This document shows, in pieces, positions 16,528 through 28,750 of a stretch of DNA of 64,000 nucleotides (position 1 is its first letter; the number at the start of each line of letters is the position of its first letter). Under the pieces are notes generated by a model. It saw only the letters and a program-made list of their open reading frames with translations, did not search any database and was not told the origin of the DNA. The stretch is from Mycolicibacterium thermoresistibile (GTDB lineage Bacteria > Actinomycetota > Actinomycetes > Mycobacteriales > Mycobacteriaceae): contig NZ_LT906483.1 of NCBI RefSeq assembly GCF_900187065.1, positions 1,054,001 to 1,118,000 of the forward strand, given 5' to 3'. A program made the translations under genes and the position numbers.

Positions 16528-18048
16528 CTACTTCATGGTCGGGATGGAGAACTCCGCCCCATCCTTGATCCCGGACGGCCACCGCTGGGTGACGGTCTTG
16601 GTCTTGGTGTAGAACAAGATCGAGTGCGGGCCGTGCTGGTTGAGGTCGCCGAAGCCGGAGCGCTTCCAGCCGCCGAAGGTGTGGTACGCCACCGGGACCG
16701 GGATCGGCACGTTGACGCCGACCATCCCGCACTGCACGCGGGACACGAAGTCGCGCGCGGTGTCGCCGTCCCGGGTGAAGATCGCCACGCCGTTGCCGTA
16801 TTCGTGTTCGGACGGCAGCGCCAGCGCCTCCTCGTAGTTCTTGGCGCGCACCATGCACAGCACCGGGCCGAAGATCTCGTCGCGGTAGATCGACATGTCG
16901 GTGGTGACCCGGTCGAACAGGGTCGGCCCGATGAAGTAGCCGCCCTCGAGGCTGTCGTCGCCGAACTGCAGATCGTCGCTGCCCCGTTCGCGCCCGTCGA
17001 CCAGCAGCTCGGCGCCGGCCTCCACCCCCTGGCCGATGTAGTCGCGCACCCGCTGCAGGGCCGCCTCGGTGACCAGCGGGCCGTAGTCGGCCTTCGGGTC
17101 CAGGCTGTGGCCGACGCGGAGGTTGGCGACCCGCTCGATGAGCCGGGCCCGCAGGCGATCGGCGATCTCGTCGCCGACCGGCACCGCGACGCTGATCGCC
17201 ATGCAGCGTTCACCGGCGCTGCCGTAGCCGGCGCCGATCAGCGCGTCGACGGCCTGATCCAGGTCGGCGTCGGGCATCACGATCATGTGGTTCTTGGCGC
17301 CGCCGAAGCACTGCGCACGCTTGCCGTGGGCGGTGGCACCGGCATAGATGTACTGCGCGATGTCGGAGCTGCCGACGAAGCCGACGGCCTGGATGGTCGG
17401 GTGCTCCAGGATGGCGTCGACGGCCTCCTTGTCCCCGTGCACCACCTGGAACAGCCCGGACGGCAGACCGGCCTGCAGGAACAGTTCGGCCAGCCGCACC
17501 GGCACCGACGGGTCCCGTTCGGACGGCTTGAGGATGAACGCGTTGCCGCATGCGAGCGCCGGTCCGGCCTTCCACAGCGGGATCATCGCCGGGAAGTTGA
17601 ACGGGGTGATGCCGGCGACCACACCGAGCGGCTGGCGCATCGAGTAGACGTCGATGCCCGGGCCGGCGCCCTCGGTGTACTCACCCTTCTGCAGGTGCGG
17701 GATGCCGATCGAGAACTCGATGACCTCGATCCCGCGCTGGATGTCGCCCTTGGCGTCGGCCAGGGTCTTGCCGTGCTCGAGGGACAGGAGTTCGGCGAGT
17801 TCATCGACGTTCTGGTTGACCAGGTCGATGAACTTCATCAGCACCCGGGCGCGGCGCTGCGGGTTCCAGGCGGCCCACTCCTTCTGCGCCTCGGCGGCGC
17901 CGGCGACGGCGGCGTCGATGTCGGCCGCGGTGCCCATGACGACCTTGGCCTGCACCTTGCCGGTGCTCGGGTTCATGACGTCGGCGGTGCGGGTGGACTG
18001 TCCGGCCGTGTGCTGACCGTTGATGAAATGGTGGATCTGTCTCGTCAT
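16528..18048 (-). CDS. mmsA: Methylmalonate-semialdehyde dehydrogenase (CoA-acylating)
   Basis: This 506-residue aldehyde dehydrogenase converts methylmalonate semialdehyde to propionyl-CoA. It has the NAD-site segment GITPFNFPAMIPLWK (147-161), FVGSSDIAQYI and the catalytic Cys282 in SAGERCMAISV; the Arg of GERCMA is typical of the CoA-dependent subclass. The start MTRQIHHFING at 18048 gives the normal length. A perfect palindrome (18161-18180) lies about 115 bases upstream and probably controls the operon mmsA-fadE9-mmsB. Confidence 0.95.
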   Translation of the reverse strand: MTRQIHHFINGQHTAGQSTRTADVMNPSTGKVQAKVVMGTAADIDAAVAGAAEAQKEWAAWNPQRRARVLMKFIDLVNQNVDELAELLSLEHGKTLADAKGDIQRGIEVIEFSIGIPHLQKGEYTEGAGPGIDVYSMRQPLGVVAGITPFNFPAMIPLWKAGPALACGNAFILKPSERDPSVPVRLAELFLQAGLPSGLFQVVHGDKEAVDAILEHPTIQAVGFVGSSDIAQYIYAGATAHGKRAQCFGGAKNHMIVMPDADLDQAVDALIGAGYGSAGERCMAISVAVPVGDEIADRLRARLIERVANLRVGHSLDPKADYGPLVTEAALQRVRDYIGQGVEAGAELLVDGRERGSDDLQFGDDSLEGGYFIGPTLFDRVTTDMSIYRDEIFGPVLCMVRAKNYEEALALPSEHEYGNGVAIFTRDGDTARDFVSRVQCGMVGVNVPIPVPVAYHTFGGWKRSGFGDLNQHGPHSILFYTKTKTVTQRWPSGIKDGAEFSIPTMK

Positions 18049-18160
18049 TTCCGTGCCCCTAGATTGCCCTGAACAGCGCCTGAGTTCGGTAGCACCCAAG
18101 TTCCCCTGACCGGCGAGGTGGTGTGATCCCTGAGTGACGCCGAGCGGCTCGTTACACTGA

Positions 18161-18180
18161 TTACTAGGACATCCTAGTAA
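18161..18180. promoter_or_regulatory. Perfect palindromic operator upstream of mmsA
   Basis: The site TTACTAGGACATCCTAGTAA has two perfect 9-bp arms around a CA spacer. It lies between the divergently unrelated rmlC end (18244) and the mmsA start (18048). On the mmsA strand TAGGAT within it also resembles a mycobacterial -10 (TAnnnT), so a bound repressor could block RNA polymerase. Its size and symmetry suit a TetR-type regulator of acyl-CoA metabolism; the regulator gene is not in this window. Confidence 0.75.
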
Positions 18181-18243
18181 CCCGGCTGTCGGCGGCGCAA
18201 GGGAGGTCGGCGGACTTTTTCGCCCGGGTGGCGGGCCGGATGT

Positions 18244-20800
<2,557 letters not shown>

Positions 20801-21264
20801 GAACGTCCCATTCTGTCGGTCCCGTCTGTCGTCCCCGTCTCGTCGAGGGGCTGTGTGCCGAGGTGGCTGCGAGGAGCCCTGCGCGGAGGGACCCTGCGAG
20901 ATCAGCTATACCCAGCCGCTCCGACGTTCGGCATGCGCGGCTATAGCTTGTCAGGTTCAGCGGCGAGGTGACCAGACACCGAGTCGCGGGTGTCGTGTCC
21001 CGCAGACACCGGCGGCCCTTCCGGGTGGTGGCCGATGGCGCCCTTGCGGGTGGTGGCCGATGGCGCCGATTTTGGGGGTGGCCGTCAACCGGGTAATATC
21101 GACCAACGGTGCGGCACCCGCGCCGACTCCTACGTGCTCTGTCCTGGAATTTCTCACTTCCGGCTTGCGTTTTGTAGTCGGAGCGAAAGTTGCGCCGGAT
21201 TTTTGTCGTCGCCTGCGGCGGCAAGGCGCCGAGAGATAGAGGATACGGAGGATCTCCGCACAGT
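20801..21264. other. Non-coding leader region between the LLM gene and infA
   Basis: This 464-base stretch has no convincing gene on either strand. It holds a 21-bp exact direct repeat (21022-21042 and 21047-21067, period 25) and, at its end, GGAGGATCTCC about 12 bases before infA, in which the ribosome site could pair with the downstream CTCC. It should contain divergent promoters for infA and the LLM gene, but I cannot place them. Confidence 0.5.
21022..21067. repeat. 21-bp exact direct repeat upstream of infA
   Basis: Two identical 21-bp copies containing GGTGGTGGCCGATGGCGCC are separated by 4 bases (CTTG). They lie about 200 bases before infA. It could be slippage-derived sequence or a pair of protein-binding sites. 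Confidence 0.75.
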
Positions 21265-21486
21265 ATGGCCAAGAAAGACGGTGCCATCGAGGTAGAGGGC
21301 CGGGTGATCGAACCCCTGCCCAATGCGATGTTTCGCATTGAGCTGGAGAACGGCCACAAGGTGCTCGCGCACATCAGTGGCAAGATGCGGCAACACTACA
21401 TCCGCATCCTGCCCGAGGACCGCGTCGTGGTGGAGTTGTCTCCCTACGACCTGTCCCGCGGCCGCATTGTTTACCGATACAAGTAA
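21265..21486 (+). CDS. infA: Translation initiation factor IF-1
   Basis: A 73-residue OB-fold protein ([20 protein letters not shown]... RGRIVYRYK) that occupies the ribosomal A site during initiation together with IF-2 and IF-3. Length and sequence are nearly invariant across actinobacteria. The ATG at 21265 is the family start; an upstream in-frame extension from 21190 is not credible. It opens the alpha-operon group infA-rpmJ-rpsM-rpsK-rpsD-rpoA-rplQ. Confidence 0.97.
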   Translation: MAKKDGAIEVEGRVIEPLPNAMFRIELENGHKVLAHISGKMRQHYIRILPEDRVVVELSPYDLSRGRIVYRYK

Positions 21487-21509
21487 TACGTGAGAAGGAT
21501 CGAACTGCC

Positions 21510-21623
21510 GTGAAGGTGAACCCGAGCGTCAAGCCCATTTGCGACAAGTGCAGGGTCATCCGCAGGCATGGGCGGGTCATGGTGATCTGCTCCGATCCTC
21601 GTCACAAGCAGCGGCAGGGCTAG
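21510..21623 (+). CDS. rpmJ: 50S ribosomal protein L36
   Basis: A 37-residue protein ([21 protein letters not shown]... HKQRQG) starting with GTG. The zinc ligands CDKC, a later Cys and His show the zinc-binding (C+) form, which is replaced by a cysteine-free paralogue under zinc starvation in mycobacteria. It lies 23 bases after infA and precedes a 279-base gap before rpsM. Confidence 0.96.
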
Positions 21624-21663
21624 GACCCCGGGCCCTCGGCACAGGGCTCGGCCCCGGAGTTCG

Positions 21664-21713
21664 TCCGACCACACAGCTGGTCGGATCACAACTGAATGCA
21701 GCACAACTGAATG
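21664..21713. promoter_or_regulatory. Hairpin and direct repeat between rpmJ and rpsM
   Basis: A perfect 8-bp stem TCCGACCA / TGGTCGGA (21664-21671, 21678-21685, loop CACAGC) is followed by two copies of CACAACTGAATG (21687-21698, 21702-21713). They lie 40-90 bases after rpmJ in a 279-base gap before rpsM. This could be a partial terminator/attenuator or the start of a separate promoter region for rpsM-rplQ. Confidence 0.45.
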
Positions 21714-21902
21714 TGAGCATCCCAGTGCCTATGGGTGGCGTGCTGTCGCGGCAGACGCGCCGGTGAGCCGCCCATGTACGTCCGGTACGGAGGCCGGACC
21801 CCGTGCGTGACGACAGTTTTGGCTCCTCGGCCAAGGCCTCGTCGGCAGGGCGGGAACGGACTGGGACCAGACCTCCGCACGACGAAGAAGGAACACCGCC
21901 TG

Positions 21903-22277
21903 ATGGCACGTCTAGTGGGCGTGGATCTCCCGCGCGACAAGCGCATGGAGATCGCGTTGACCTACATCTACGGCATCGGCCGTACCCGCTCCAGGGAGAT
22001 CCTTGCGGCCACCGGCATCGACAAGGACATGCGCACCAAGGACCTGACCGACGATCAGGTCACCAAGCTGCGCGATTACATCGAAGAGAACTTCAAGGTG
22101 GAAGGCGATCTGCGCCGCGAAGTGCAGGCCGACATCCGCCGCAAGATCGAGATCGGCTGCTACCAGGGTCTGCGGCATCGTCGTGGCCTGCCGGTGCGCG
22201 GCCAGCGGACCAAGACCAACGCGCGCACCCGCAAGGGACCCAAGCGCACGATCGCCGGCAAGAAGAAGGCCAGGTAA
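21903..22277 (+). CDS. rpsM: 30S ribosomal protein S13
   Basis: A 124-residue S13 of the small-subunit head, starting [26 protein letters not shown], with the HhH motif and the basic C-terminal tail [25 protein letters not shown] that contacts tRNA. The ATG at 21903 is preceded by AGAAGGA about 7 bases upstream. rpsK follows after 4 bases. Confidence 0.97.
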   Translation: MARLVGVDLPRDKRMEIALTYIYGIGRTRSREILAATGIDKDMRTKDLTDDQVTKLRDYIEENFKVEGDLRREVQADIRRKIEIGCYQGLRHRRGLPVRGQRTKTNARTRKGPKRTIAGKKKAR

Positions 22278-22281
22278 GTAG

Positions 22282-22689
22282 ATGTCAGCAGCCAAGAAGG
22301 GTGCCGCCAAGGGCAAGACCACCCGTCGTCGGGAGAAGAAGAACGTCCCGCACGGTGCCGCCCACATCAAGAGCACCTTCAACAACACGATCGTGACCAT
22401 CACCGATCCTCAGGGCAACGTCCTCGCGTGGGCGTCGTCCGGCCACGTCGGGTTCAAGGGGTCCCGCAAGTCGACCCCGTTCGCCGCCCAGCTGGCCGCC
22501 GAGAACGCCGCCCGCAAGGCCCAGGAGCACGGTGTGCGCAAGGTCGACGTCTTCGTCAAGGGGCCCGGCTCGGGCCGGGAGACCGCCATCCGTTCGCTGC
22601 AGGCCGCCGGCCTGGAGGTCGGGGCGATCGCCGATGTCACGCCGCAGCCGCACAACGGTTGCCGTCCGCCCAAGCGGCGCCGGGTCTAG
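22282..22689 (+). CDS. rpsK: 30S ribosomal protein S11
   Basis: A 135-residue S11 of the platform, with a basic N-terminus ([19 protein letters not shown]), the conserved [15 protein letters not shown] and the C-terminal signature [18 protein letters not shown]. It lies between rpsM and rpsD with gaps of 4 and 21 bases and is translated from the same message. Confidence 0.97.
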   Translation: MSAAKKGAAKGKTTRRREKKNVPHGAAHIKSTFNNTIVTITDPQGNVLAWASSGHVGFKGSRKSTPFAAQLAAENAARKAQEHGVRKVDVFVKGPGSGRETAIRSLQAAGLEVGAIADVTPQPHNGCRPPKRRRV

Positions 22690-22710
22690 CAGGACGAGGA
22701 GGAACTTTTC

Positions 22711-23316
22711 ATGGCTCGTTACACCGGACCCGTCACCCGGAAGTCGCGTCGTCTGCGCGTCGACCTGGTCGGTGGTGATCAGGCATTCGAGAAGCGGCCG
22801 TATCCGCCCGGTCAGCACGGCCGCGCGCGGATCAAGGAGAGCGAATACCTGCTGCAGCTGCAGGAGAAGCAGAAGGCGCGGTTCACCTACGGGGTGATGG
22901 AGAAGCAGTTCCGTCGCTACTACGAGGAGGCCGTGCGCCGCTCCGCCGTCACCGGTGAGGAGCTGCTGCGCATCCTGGAGAGCCGGTTGGACAACGTGGT
23001 GTACCGCGCCGGGCTGGCGCGCACCCGTCGGCAGGCCCGCCAGCTGGTCAGCCACGGCCACTTCCTGGTCAACGGCGTCAAGGTGGACATCCCCAGCTAC
23101 CGGGTGTCGCAGTACGACATCATCGACATCAAGGACAAGTCGCTGAACACCGTGCCGTTCCAGATCGCGCGGGAGACCATGGGCGACCGCCCGGTCCCCG
23201 GATGGCTGCAGGTCGTCGGGGAGCGTCCGCGCATCCTGGTGCACCAGCTGCCCACGCGTGAACAGATCGATGTGCCGCTCAACGAGCAGCTCATCGTCGA
23301 GTTCTACTCGAAGTAA
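22711..23316 (+). CDS. rpsD: 30S ribosomal protein S4
   Basis: A 201-residue S4, a primary 16S rRNA-binding assembly protein. It has the N-terminal domain (KRPYPPGQHG) and the S4 RNA-binding domain LESRLDNVVYRAGLARTRRQ...HFLVNGVKVDIPSY. In many bacteria S4 represses its own operon. No S4 leader structure could be confirmed here. AGGAGGA precedes the ATG. Confidence 0.97.
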   Translation: MARYTGPVTRKSRRLRVDLVGGDQAFEKRPYPPGQHGRARIKESEYLLQLQEKQKARFTYGVMEKQFRRYYEEAVRRSAVTGEELLRILESRLDNVVYRAGLARTRRQARQLVSHGHFLVNGVKVDIPSYRVSQYDIIDIKDKSLNTVPFQIARETMGDRPVPGWLQVVGERPRILVHQLPTREQIDVPLNEQLIVEFYSK

Positions 23317-24471
<1,155 letters not shown>

Positions 24472-24511
24472 GCCAGTCCTCCTGGCTGGTCCGTAACTCA
24501 AGGAGTCACCA

Positions 24512-25060
24512 ATGCCCAAGCCCACCAAGGGCCCTCGCCTCGGCGGGTCGTCCTCGCACCAGAAGGCGATGTTGGCCAACCTGGCCACGGCGCTGTTCGA
24601 GCACGGTCGGATCAAGACCACCGAGCCGAAGGCCCGGGCACTGCGGCCGTACGCGGAGAAGCTGATCACCCACGCCAAGAAGGGCACGTTGCACAACCGG
24701 CGTGAGGTGCTCAAGAAGCTGCGCGACAAGGATGTGGTGCACACGTTGTTCGCCGACATCGGGCCGTTCTACGCGGACCGCAACGGTGGCTACACGCGGA
24801 TCATCAAGGTGGAGAACCGCAAGGGCGACAACGCGCCGATGGCCGTCATCGAGCTCGTCCGCGAGAAGACGGTGACATCGGAGGCGGACCGGGCTCGCCG
24901 CGCGGCCGGGGCACAGGCCAAGGCCGAGGAGGCCAAGCCTGAAGAGGCCAAGGCCGACAAGGCCGAGGATGCCGAGAAGCCTGAAGAGGCCAAGGTCCCC
25001 GAGGAGAAGGCCCCCGAGGAGAAGGGTGAGGCCGGATCCGAGGATGACGCCAAGTCCTGA
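24512..25060 (+). CDS. rplQ: 50S ribosomal protein L17 with acidic tail
   Basis: A 182-residue L17. The core (residues 1-120: [21 protein letters not shown]...) is standard and ends near [11 protein letters not shown] further 50-residue tail is made of Lys/Glu/Ala repeats ([23 protein letters not shown]), seen in mycobacterial L17 and of unknown use. It ends only 13 bases before the preferred truA start. Confidence 0.96.
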   Translation: MPKPTKGPRLGGSSSHQKAMLANLATALFEHGRIKTTEPKARALRPYAEKLITHAKKGTLHNRREVLKKLRDKDVVHTLFADIGPFYADRNGGYTRIIKVENRKGDNAPMAVIELVREKTVTSEADRARRAAGAQAKAEEAKPEEAKADKAEDAEKPEEAKVPEEKAPEEKGEAGSEDDAKS

Positions 25061-25073
25061 GGACGTTCGCGAC

Positions 25074-25934
25074 ATGCCCGCCATCGATTCCGGTGGCGGG
25101 CATGTTCGTCTTCGGCTCGACATCGCCTACGACGGCACCGACTTCGCCGGCTGGGCGACGCAGGCCGGTCAGCGCACCGTTGCCGGAGTGCTCGAGGAGG
25201 CGCTGTCGACGGTGTTCCGCACCGCTCTGCAGCTGCGGGGGGCGGGCCGCACCGACACCGGGGTGCACGCCACCGGTCAGGTCGCCCATGTCGACGTCCC
25301 CGCCGACGCTCTGGTGCACGCATATCCGCGTACCGGCCGGCCGGCGGGCCACGAGTTCCTGCCCCTGGTGCGGCGCCTCGCCCGGTTCCTCCCGACCGAT
25401 GTGAGGGTACTGGACATCCGGCGGGCCGCCCCCGGCTTCGATGCCCGGTTCTCGGCGTTGCGACGCCACTACATCTACCGGCTGTCGGTGGCGCCGTACG
25501 GGGTGATGCCGCAGCTGGCTCGCTATGTGACGGTGTGGCCGCGTCCGCTCGACGTCGACGCGATGGCCGCGGCATCGGCACAGCTGGTGGGTCTGCACGA
25601 CTTCGCGGCGTTCTGCCGGCACCGGGAAGGCGCCACCACCATCCGCGATCTACAGCGGTTCGACTGGTCCCGGCACGGCGACCTGATCACCGCGAACGTC
25701 AGCGCGGACGCGTTCTGCTGGCAGATGGTGCGCTCACTGGTGGGGGCGGTGCTGAAGGTGGGGGAGGGCCGGCGGGACCCCCAGTGGTGTGCGGCGCTGC
25801 TGACCGCGACCCGACGGTCCAGCGACTTCGCCGCGGCGCCCGCGCAGGGCCTGACCCTCGCCGGAGTCGACTATCCACCCGACGACCAGTTGGCCGCGCG
25901 CATCGCAATCACCCGGGACAGGCGCGAACTCTAG
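25074..25934 (+). CDS. truA: tRNA pseudouridine(38-40) synthase
   Basis: A 286-residue enzyme that makes pseudouridine in the tRNA anticodon stem-loop. The catalytic Asp is in [19 protein letters not shown], and the typical [30 protein letters not shown] and [17 protein letters not shown] follow. I prefer ATG 25074 because TGAGGA lies about 11 bases upstream; an in-frame ATG at 25044 inside rplQ would give ten more residues. It is coupled to rplQ. Confidence 0.94.
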   Translation: MPAIDSGGGHVRLRLDIAYDGTDFAGWATQAGQRTVAGVLEEALSTVFRTALQLRGAGRTDTGVHATGQVAHVDVPADALVHAYPRTGRPAGHEFLPLVRRLARFLPTDVRVLDIRRAAPGFDARFSALRRHYIYRLSVAPYGVMPQLARYVTVWPRPLDVDAMAAASAQLVGLHDFAAFCRHREGATTIRDLQRFDWSRHGDLITANVSADAFCWQMVRSLVGAVLKVGEGRRDPQWCAALLTATRRSSDFAAAPAQGLTLAGVDYPPDDQLAARIAITRDRREL

Positions 25935-26038
25935 ACCCGGCGTTGCAGTCACCGCTGTGGGGGTGCGGTGGTGGCGTCCGATGTGCGCAGGCCGCGTCGA
26001 TTGTGCCCCGGCGGTGCTCCCGGACGGGTTTCAGCGTC

Positions 26039-26088
26039 GTGGCCGCACTCTCATCGAAGTGGCCGCACTCTCATCGCAGTGTGCGCAC
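26039..26088. repeat. 20-bp tandem repeats downstream of truA
   Basis: Two 20-bp units differ at one base (GTGGCCGCACTCTCATCGAA and ...GCA), and a third, partial, diverged unit starts GTGTGCGCAC at 26079. They lie in the 222-base gap between the end of truA and the end of the first cutinase, which holds no gene. Confidence 0.8.
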
Positions 26089-26156
26089 GGTCAGTGCGCC
26101 GACCGCACACCCGCGGCGGTCAAGACACCCTGGCGACGGTCTCAGAGCCGGGGGTC

Positions 26157-26879
26157 TCAGAGCCGGGCGGCGACGAAGTCCGCGGCCTGATCGACCATCC
26201 CGGACTGCACGTACTTCGTCGCGGCATGGTCGGACCAGTTGTCCCGCCAGGTTTCCGGGTCGGCCGGGTTGCAGATCGGGTCGGCGCCGTGGCACAACTC
26301 GATCGTGCGCTCCGCGTAGAGGGGGCTGAAGTTCGAGATCGGGCCGGCCCATGCGATCCCGTTGCCGAACAACGCGATCGCGGCGATGTGCCGGTCCACC
26401 CCCGCGGGCAGCGGGCTGTCGAAGCCGAGCGCCGAGATCGGGACCGCGAGCACCACGTCGGTCACCGCGGCGCCCAGCGAGTAGCCGCCGAGCACCAACC
26501 TGGTGTCGGGGCAGGTCGCCGCCATGTGCTGGATCCGGCGGCTCATGTCGTTGGCGCCGATGTCGATCTCGTAATCGGCGGGGTACTGCACTGCATACAG
26601 CGAGACGTTCTTGTCGGTCTTGCTGCGCAGCGAGTTGACGAACGCGTTGCCGATGATCCCGGGGCCGGGGCTCTCCACCCGGCCGCGCGCGAAGATCACC
26701 TCCACGTCCGGGCACGGTGCCGCCTGCGCCACCGGGGCGAGCGGTGCCGACGCGGGTGAAACGGCTGATCCGGTCACCAGGCCGGCCGCGAGGAACAGCG
26801 CGGCGGTGAGCAGCGCTACGGTTCGCCGCGTCCCGGGAAGCTCAAGATCAGAATTCACCTCGCCCATGGTACCGACCAT
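26157..26879 (-). CDS. Cutinase family esterase, secreted (1)
   Basis: A 240-residue exported serine esterase. A signal sequence (RRTVALLTAALFLAAGLVTGSAVSPASA... QAA) ends before APCPDVEVIFARG, where the mature cutinase begins. The nucleophile is the Ser of GGYSLGAA; the Asp is in CHGADPIC and the His probably in NWSDHAA. Cysteines pair as in cutinases. Mycobacterial cutinase-like proteins act on lipid esters at or outside the envelope. Starts at 26879 (MVGTMGEV), 26867 (MGEV) or the GTG at VNSDLE are all possible. It is a paralogue of the next gene. Confidence 0.9.
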   Translation of the reverse strand: MVGTMGEVNSDLELPGTRRTVALLTAALFLAAGLVTGSAVSPASAPLAPVAQAAPCPDVEVIFARGRVESPGPGIIGNAFVNSLRSKTDKNVSLYAVQYPADYEIDIGANDMSRRIQHMAATCPDTRLVLGGYSLGAAVTDVVLAVPISALGFDSPLPAGVDRHIAAIALFGNGIAWAGPISNFSPLYAERTIELCHGADPICNPADPETWRDNWSDHAATKYVQSGMVDQAADFVAARL

Positions 26880-26901
26880 GAGCCACGGTCAACGTGGCTC
26901 A
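26879..26901. promoter_or_regulatory. 9-bp inverted repeat at the start of cutinase 1
   Basis: TGAGCCACG (26879-26887) and CGTGGCTCA (26893-26901) form a perfect inverted repeat around GTCAA. It overlaps the most upstream possible start codon of the cutinase gene. It could be an operator or an mRNA hairpin that controls translation. It lacks a T-tract, so it is unlikely to be a terminator. Confidence 0.5.
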
Positions 26902-26968
26902 GCAAAATCGCTGATCACATTTGCCACAGGGCTGTGACGGGGAGAACGAGGGTCCCCGGGCGCACCGA

Positions 26969-27622
26969 TCAGATCAACCCGGCGGCGAAGTCGGCCGCCG
27001 TCTCGATGTGCACCGACGTCTCGTAATTGGTGTGCGCGAACGGGTTGCGTCCGTTCGAACAGATCGGGTCACCGTCGCTGCACAGGTCGATGCCCCTGCC
27101 GCCGAACACCGGGCTGGTGTTGATCGGACGCCCGAACTTCGCCGACGGGTTGCCGAAGACCGCCACGGCCGCGACATTGCCGACGCTGCCGGTGGGCAGC
27201 GCCGAACCGACCAGCCCCACCCGGTCGCCCAGCGGCGGCAGTCCGCCCAGCATGTCGACCACCGCGGCACCCTGCGAGTAGCCGCCGAGCACCACCCGGG
27301 TCGACGGGCATTGCTGGGCCAACGTGGTGATCCGCGCGGTCGCATCGTTCGCGCCGTCGGTGGCCGCCAGGAAGTCGTAGGTGGCCGGATAACTGACCCC
27401 GTAGGTGGAGACGGTGCGTCCCGGTAACCGGGCCTGCAACGCATTCGCCAGCGCCTGACCGACCCGGCCGACGCCCGGCGGTTCGCTGGTGCCCCGGGCG
27501 AACACGACCTCGACGTCCGAGCAGGGGATGGCAGCCGCCGTGGGCGCCGGGACACCGGCCAGCAGCGCGGCCGAGCCCAGCACCGTGCCGGCAATGGCCG
27601 CGCAGCGGGTAAGCAGAGTCAC
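26969..27622 (-). CDS. Cutinase family esterase, secreted (2)
   Basis: A 217-residue cutinase with a short signal peptide (MTLLTRCAAIAGTVLGSAALLAGVP... TAAA) before IPCSDVEVVFARGTSEPPG. The nucleophile Ser is in GGYSQGAAVVD, the Asp in CSDGDPIC and the His in FAHTNYETS, so the triad is complete. GTG at 27622 is the start. It is followed on the same strand by cutinase 1 after 89 bases, a tandem duplication arrangement also known in M. tuberculosis near ESX-4. Confidence 0.92.
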   Translation of the reverse strand: MTLLTRCAAIAGTVLGSAALLAGVPAPTAAAIPCSDVEVVFARGTSEPPGVGRVGQALANALQARLPGRTVSTYGVSYPATYDFLAATDGANDATARITTLAQQCPSTRVVLGGYSQGAAVVDMLGGLPPLGDRVGLVGSALPTGSVGNVAAVAVFGNPSAKFGRPINTSPVFGGRGIDLCSDGDPICSNGRNPFAHTNYETSVHIETAADFAAGLI

Positions 27623-27645
27623 CCGAACATGTTCACATGTTTGAG

Positions 27646-28680
27646 CTAATGAAGCTCGGGGACCCGTCGATCCGGGCCGTCGTCCACCGGTGTCGTCGGC
27701 GTGTCGCCGGTGCCGGGCACCGGTCGATCACCCTGCCTGGCAAGCGCCAGCCCGGTCAGCACGATCACTCCGCCGACCGCCTGCACCGGGGTCACGGTCT
27801 CGCCGATCAGCAGCCAGGCCGCCACGGTCGCGAACATCACCTCCGACAGGCCGACCAGGGAGGCGAACCGGGGCCGCAGCAGCGCGATGCCGATGATGCC
27901 CAGGGTGTAGGCGATGGCGGTGGCGATCACGCCGAGGCCGATCACCGGAACCAGCCACGACATGGTCACGCCCGCGATCACGGTGTCGCCGGTGGTGAAG
28001 GTCAGCGGTGCGATCCCCACCGCACCCGCGGTGGCCACCGTGACGGCGCCGACGAGCAGGCCGCCGGCGGCCAGGGTGACCGGGTGCAGCCCGTCCTCAC
28101 CGGTGCCGACCCGGTCGGACATCAGGAAGTAGGACGCCGAGCACACCGCGGCCGTCAAACCCCAGGCGAGGCCGACGACGTCGAAGTGGGCTCCGCTGAA
28201 CACGTCGAGCACCAACGTCATCCCGCCGACGGCGAGGGCGGTTCCGGCCAGGGTCAGGCGGGCCGGGGTGCGCCGGTGGACCAGCCACAGCCAGCCGACC
28301 ACCAGGATCGGCGCGGTGTACTCCAGCAGCAGGGCCACCCCGACCGACAGGTGCGAGACCGCGTGGTAGTAGGCCAGTTGGGTGCCGGCGACCGGGACGA
28401 TCCCGTACAGCACCACGGTGTGACGGTGCCGCACCGCCTCGCGCAGCCAGCCGGGTTTGATCGCGGTGGCGAAGAGCGCGAGGACGAGCGCGCCGCCGGT
28501 GAGCCGGGCGGTGACCGCCGCGGCCGGGCTCCAGCCGGCTTCCAACAGTGATTTGGCGAGCGGTCCGGACATCCCGAACGCACTCGCCGAGGCGATAGCG
28601 AACACCAAGCCGAGCCGGAAGTGGTTGACGGCAGAATGAATCCGCGCCAAGTCACCTCCCGGGAATACCGCCGATGTCAT
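27646..28680 (-). CDS. EamA-family (DMT) transporter
   Basis: A 344-residue membrane protein with ten predicted helices in two EamA repeats (RLGLVFAIASASAFGMSGPLA... and GLAWGLTAAVCSASYFLMSDR...). The repeat-ending motif PILVVGWLWLVHRRTP and the late SEVMFATVAAWLLIGETVTPVQAVGG are typical of RhaT/YdcZ-like exporters of metabolites. The substrate is unknown. It is divergent from the CGNR regulator gene, with 44 bases between starts, which suggests regulation by that protein. A short Thr/Asp/Pro-rich tail follows the last helix. Confidence 0.9.
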   Translation of the reverse strand: MTSAVFPGGDLARIHSAVNHFRLGLVFAIASASAFGMSGPLAKSLLEAGWSPAAAVTARLTGGALVLALFATAIKPGWLREAVRHRHTVVLYGIVPVAGTQLAYYHAVSHLSVGVALLLEYTAPILVVGWLWLVHRRTPARLTLAGTALAVGGMTLVLDVFSGAHFDVVGLAWGLTAAVCSASYFLMSDRVGTGEDGLHPVTLAAGGLLVGAVTVATAGAVGIAPLTFTTGDTVIAGVTMSWLVPVIGLGVIATAIAYTLGIIGIALLRPRFASLVGLSEVMFATVAAWLLIGETVTPVQAVGGVIVLTGLALARQGDRPVPGTGDTPTTPVDDGPDRRVPELH

Positions 28681-28750
28681 GAGTAAAATAGCTTATGGTC
28701 ATGACATTACCGCCGAAGGGAGTCATGAGTCAATTGCTTTTCGGTCATGA
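28677..28750. promoter_or_regulatory. Four evenly spaced TCATGA sites
   Basis: The palindromic hexamer TCATGA occurs at 28677-28682, 28699-28704, 28723-28728 and 28745-28750, with start spacings of 22, 24 and 22 bases, about two helical turns. The second and fourth are part of an identical GGTCATGAC. The array spans both divergent starts (28680 and 28725), and two of the copies overlap these start codons. It may be the operator of the CGNR protein. Confidence 0.5.

Noticed and set aside
14496-16568. 690-codon plus-strand open frame opposite mmsB and fadE9
   Set aside because: Composition (His, Gly, Arg, Gln) mirrors the third-position GC of the real genes on the other strand.
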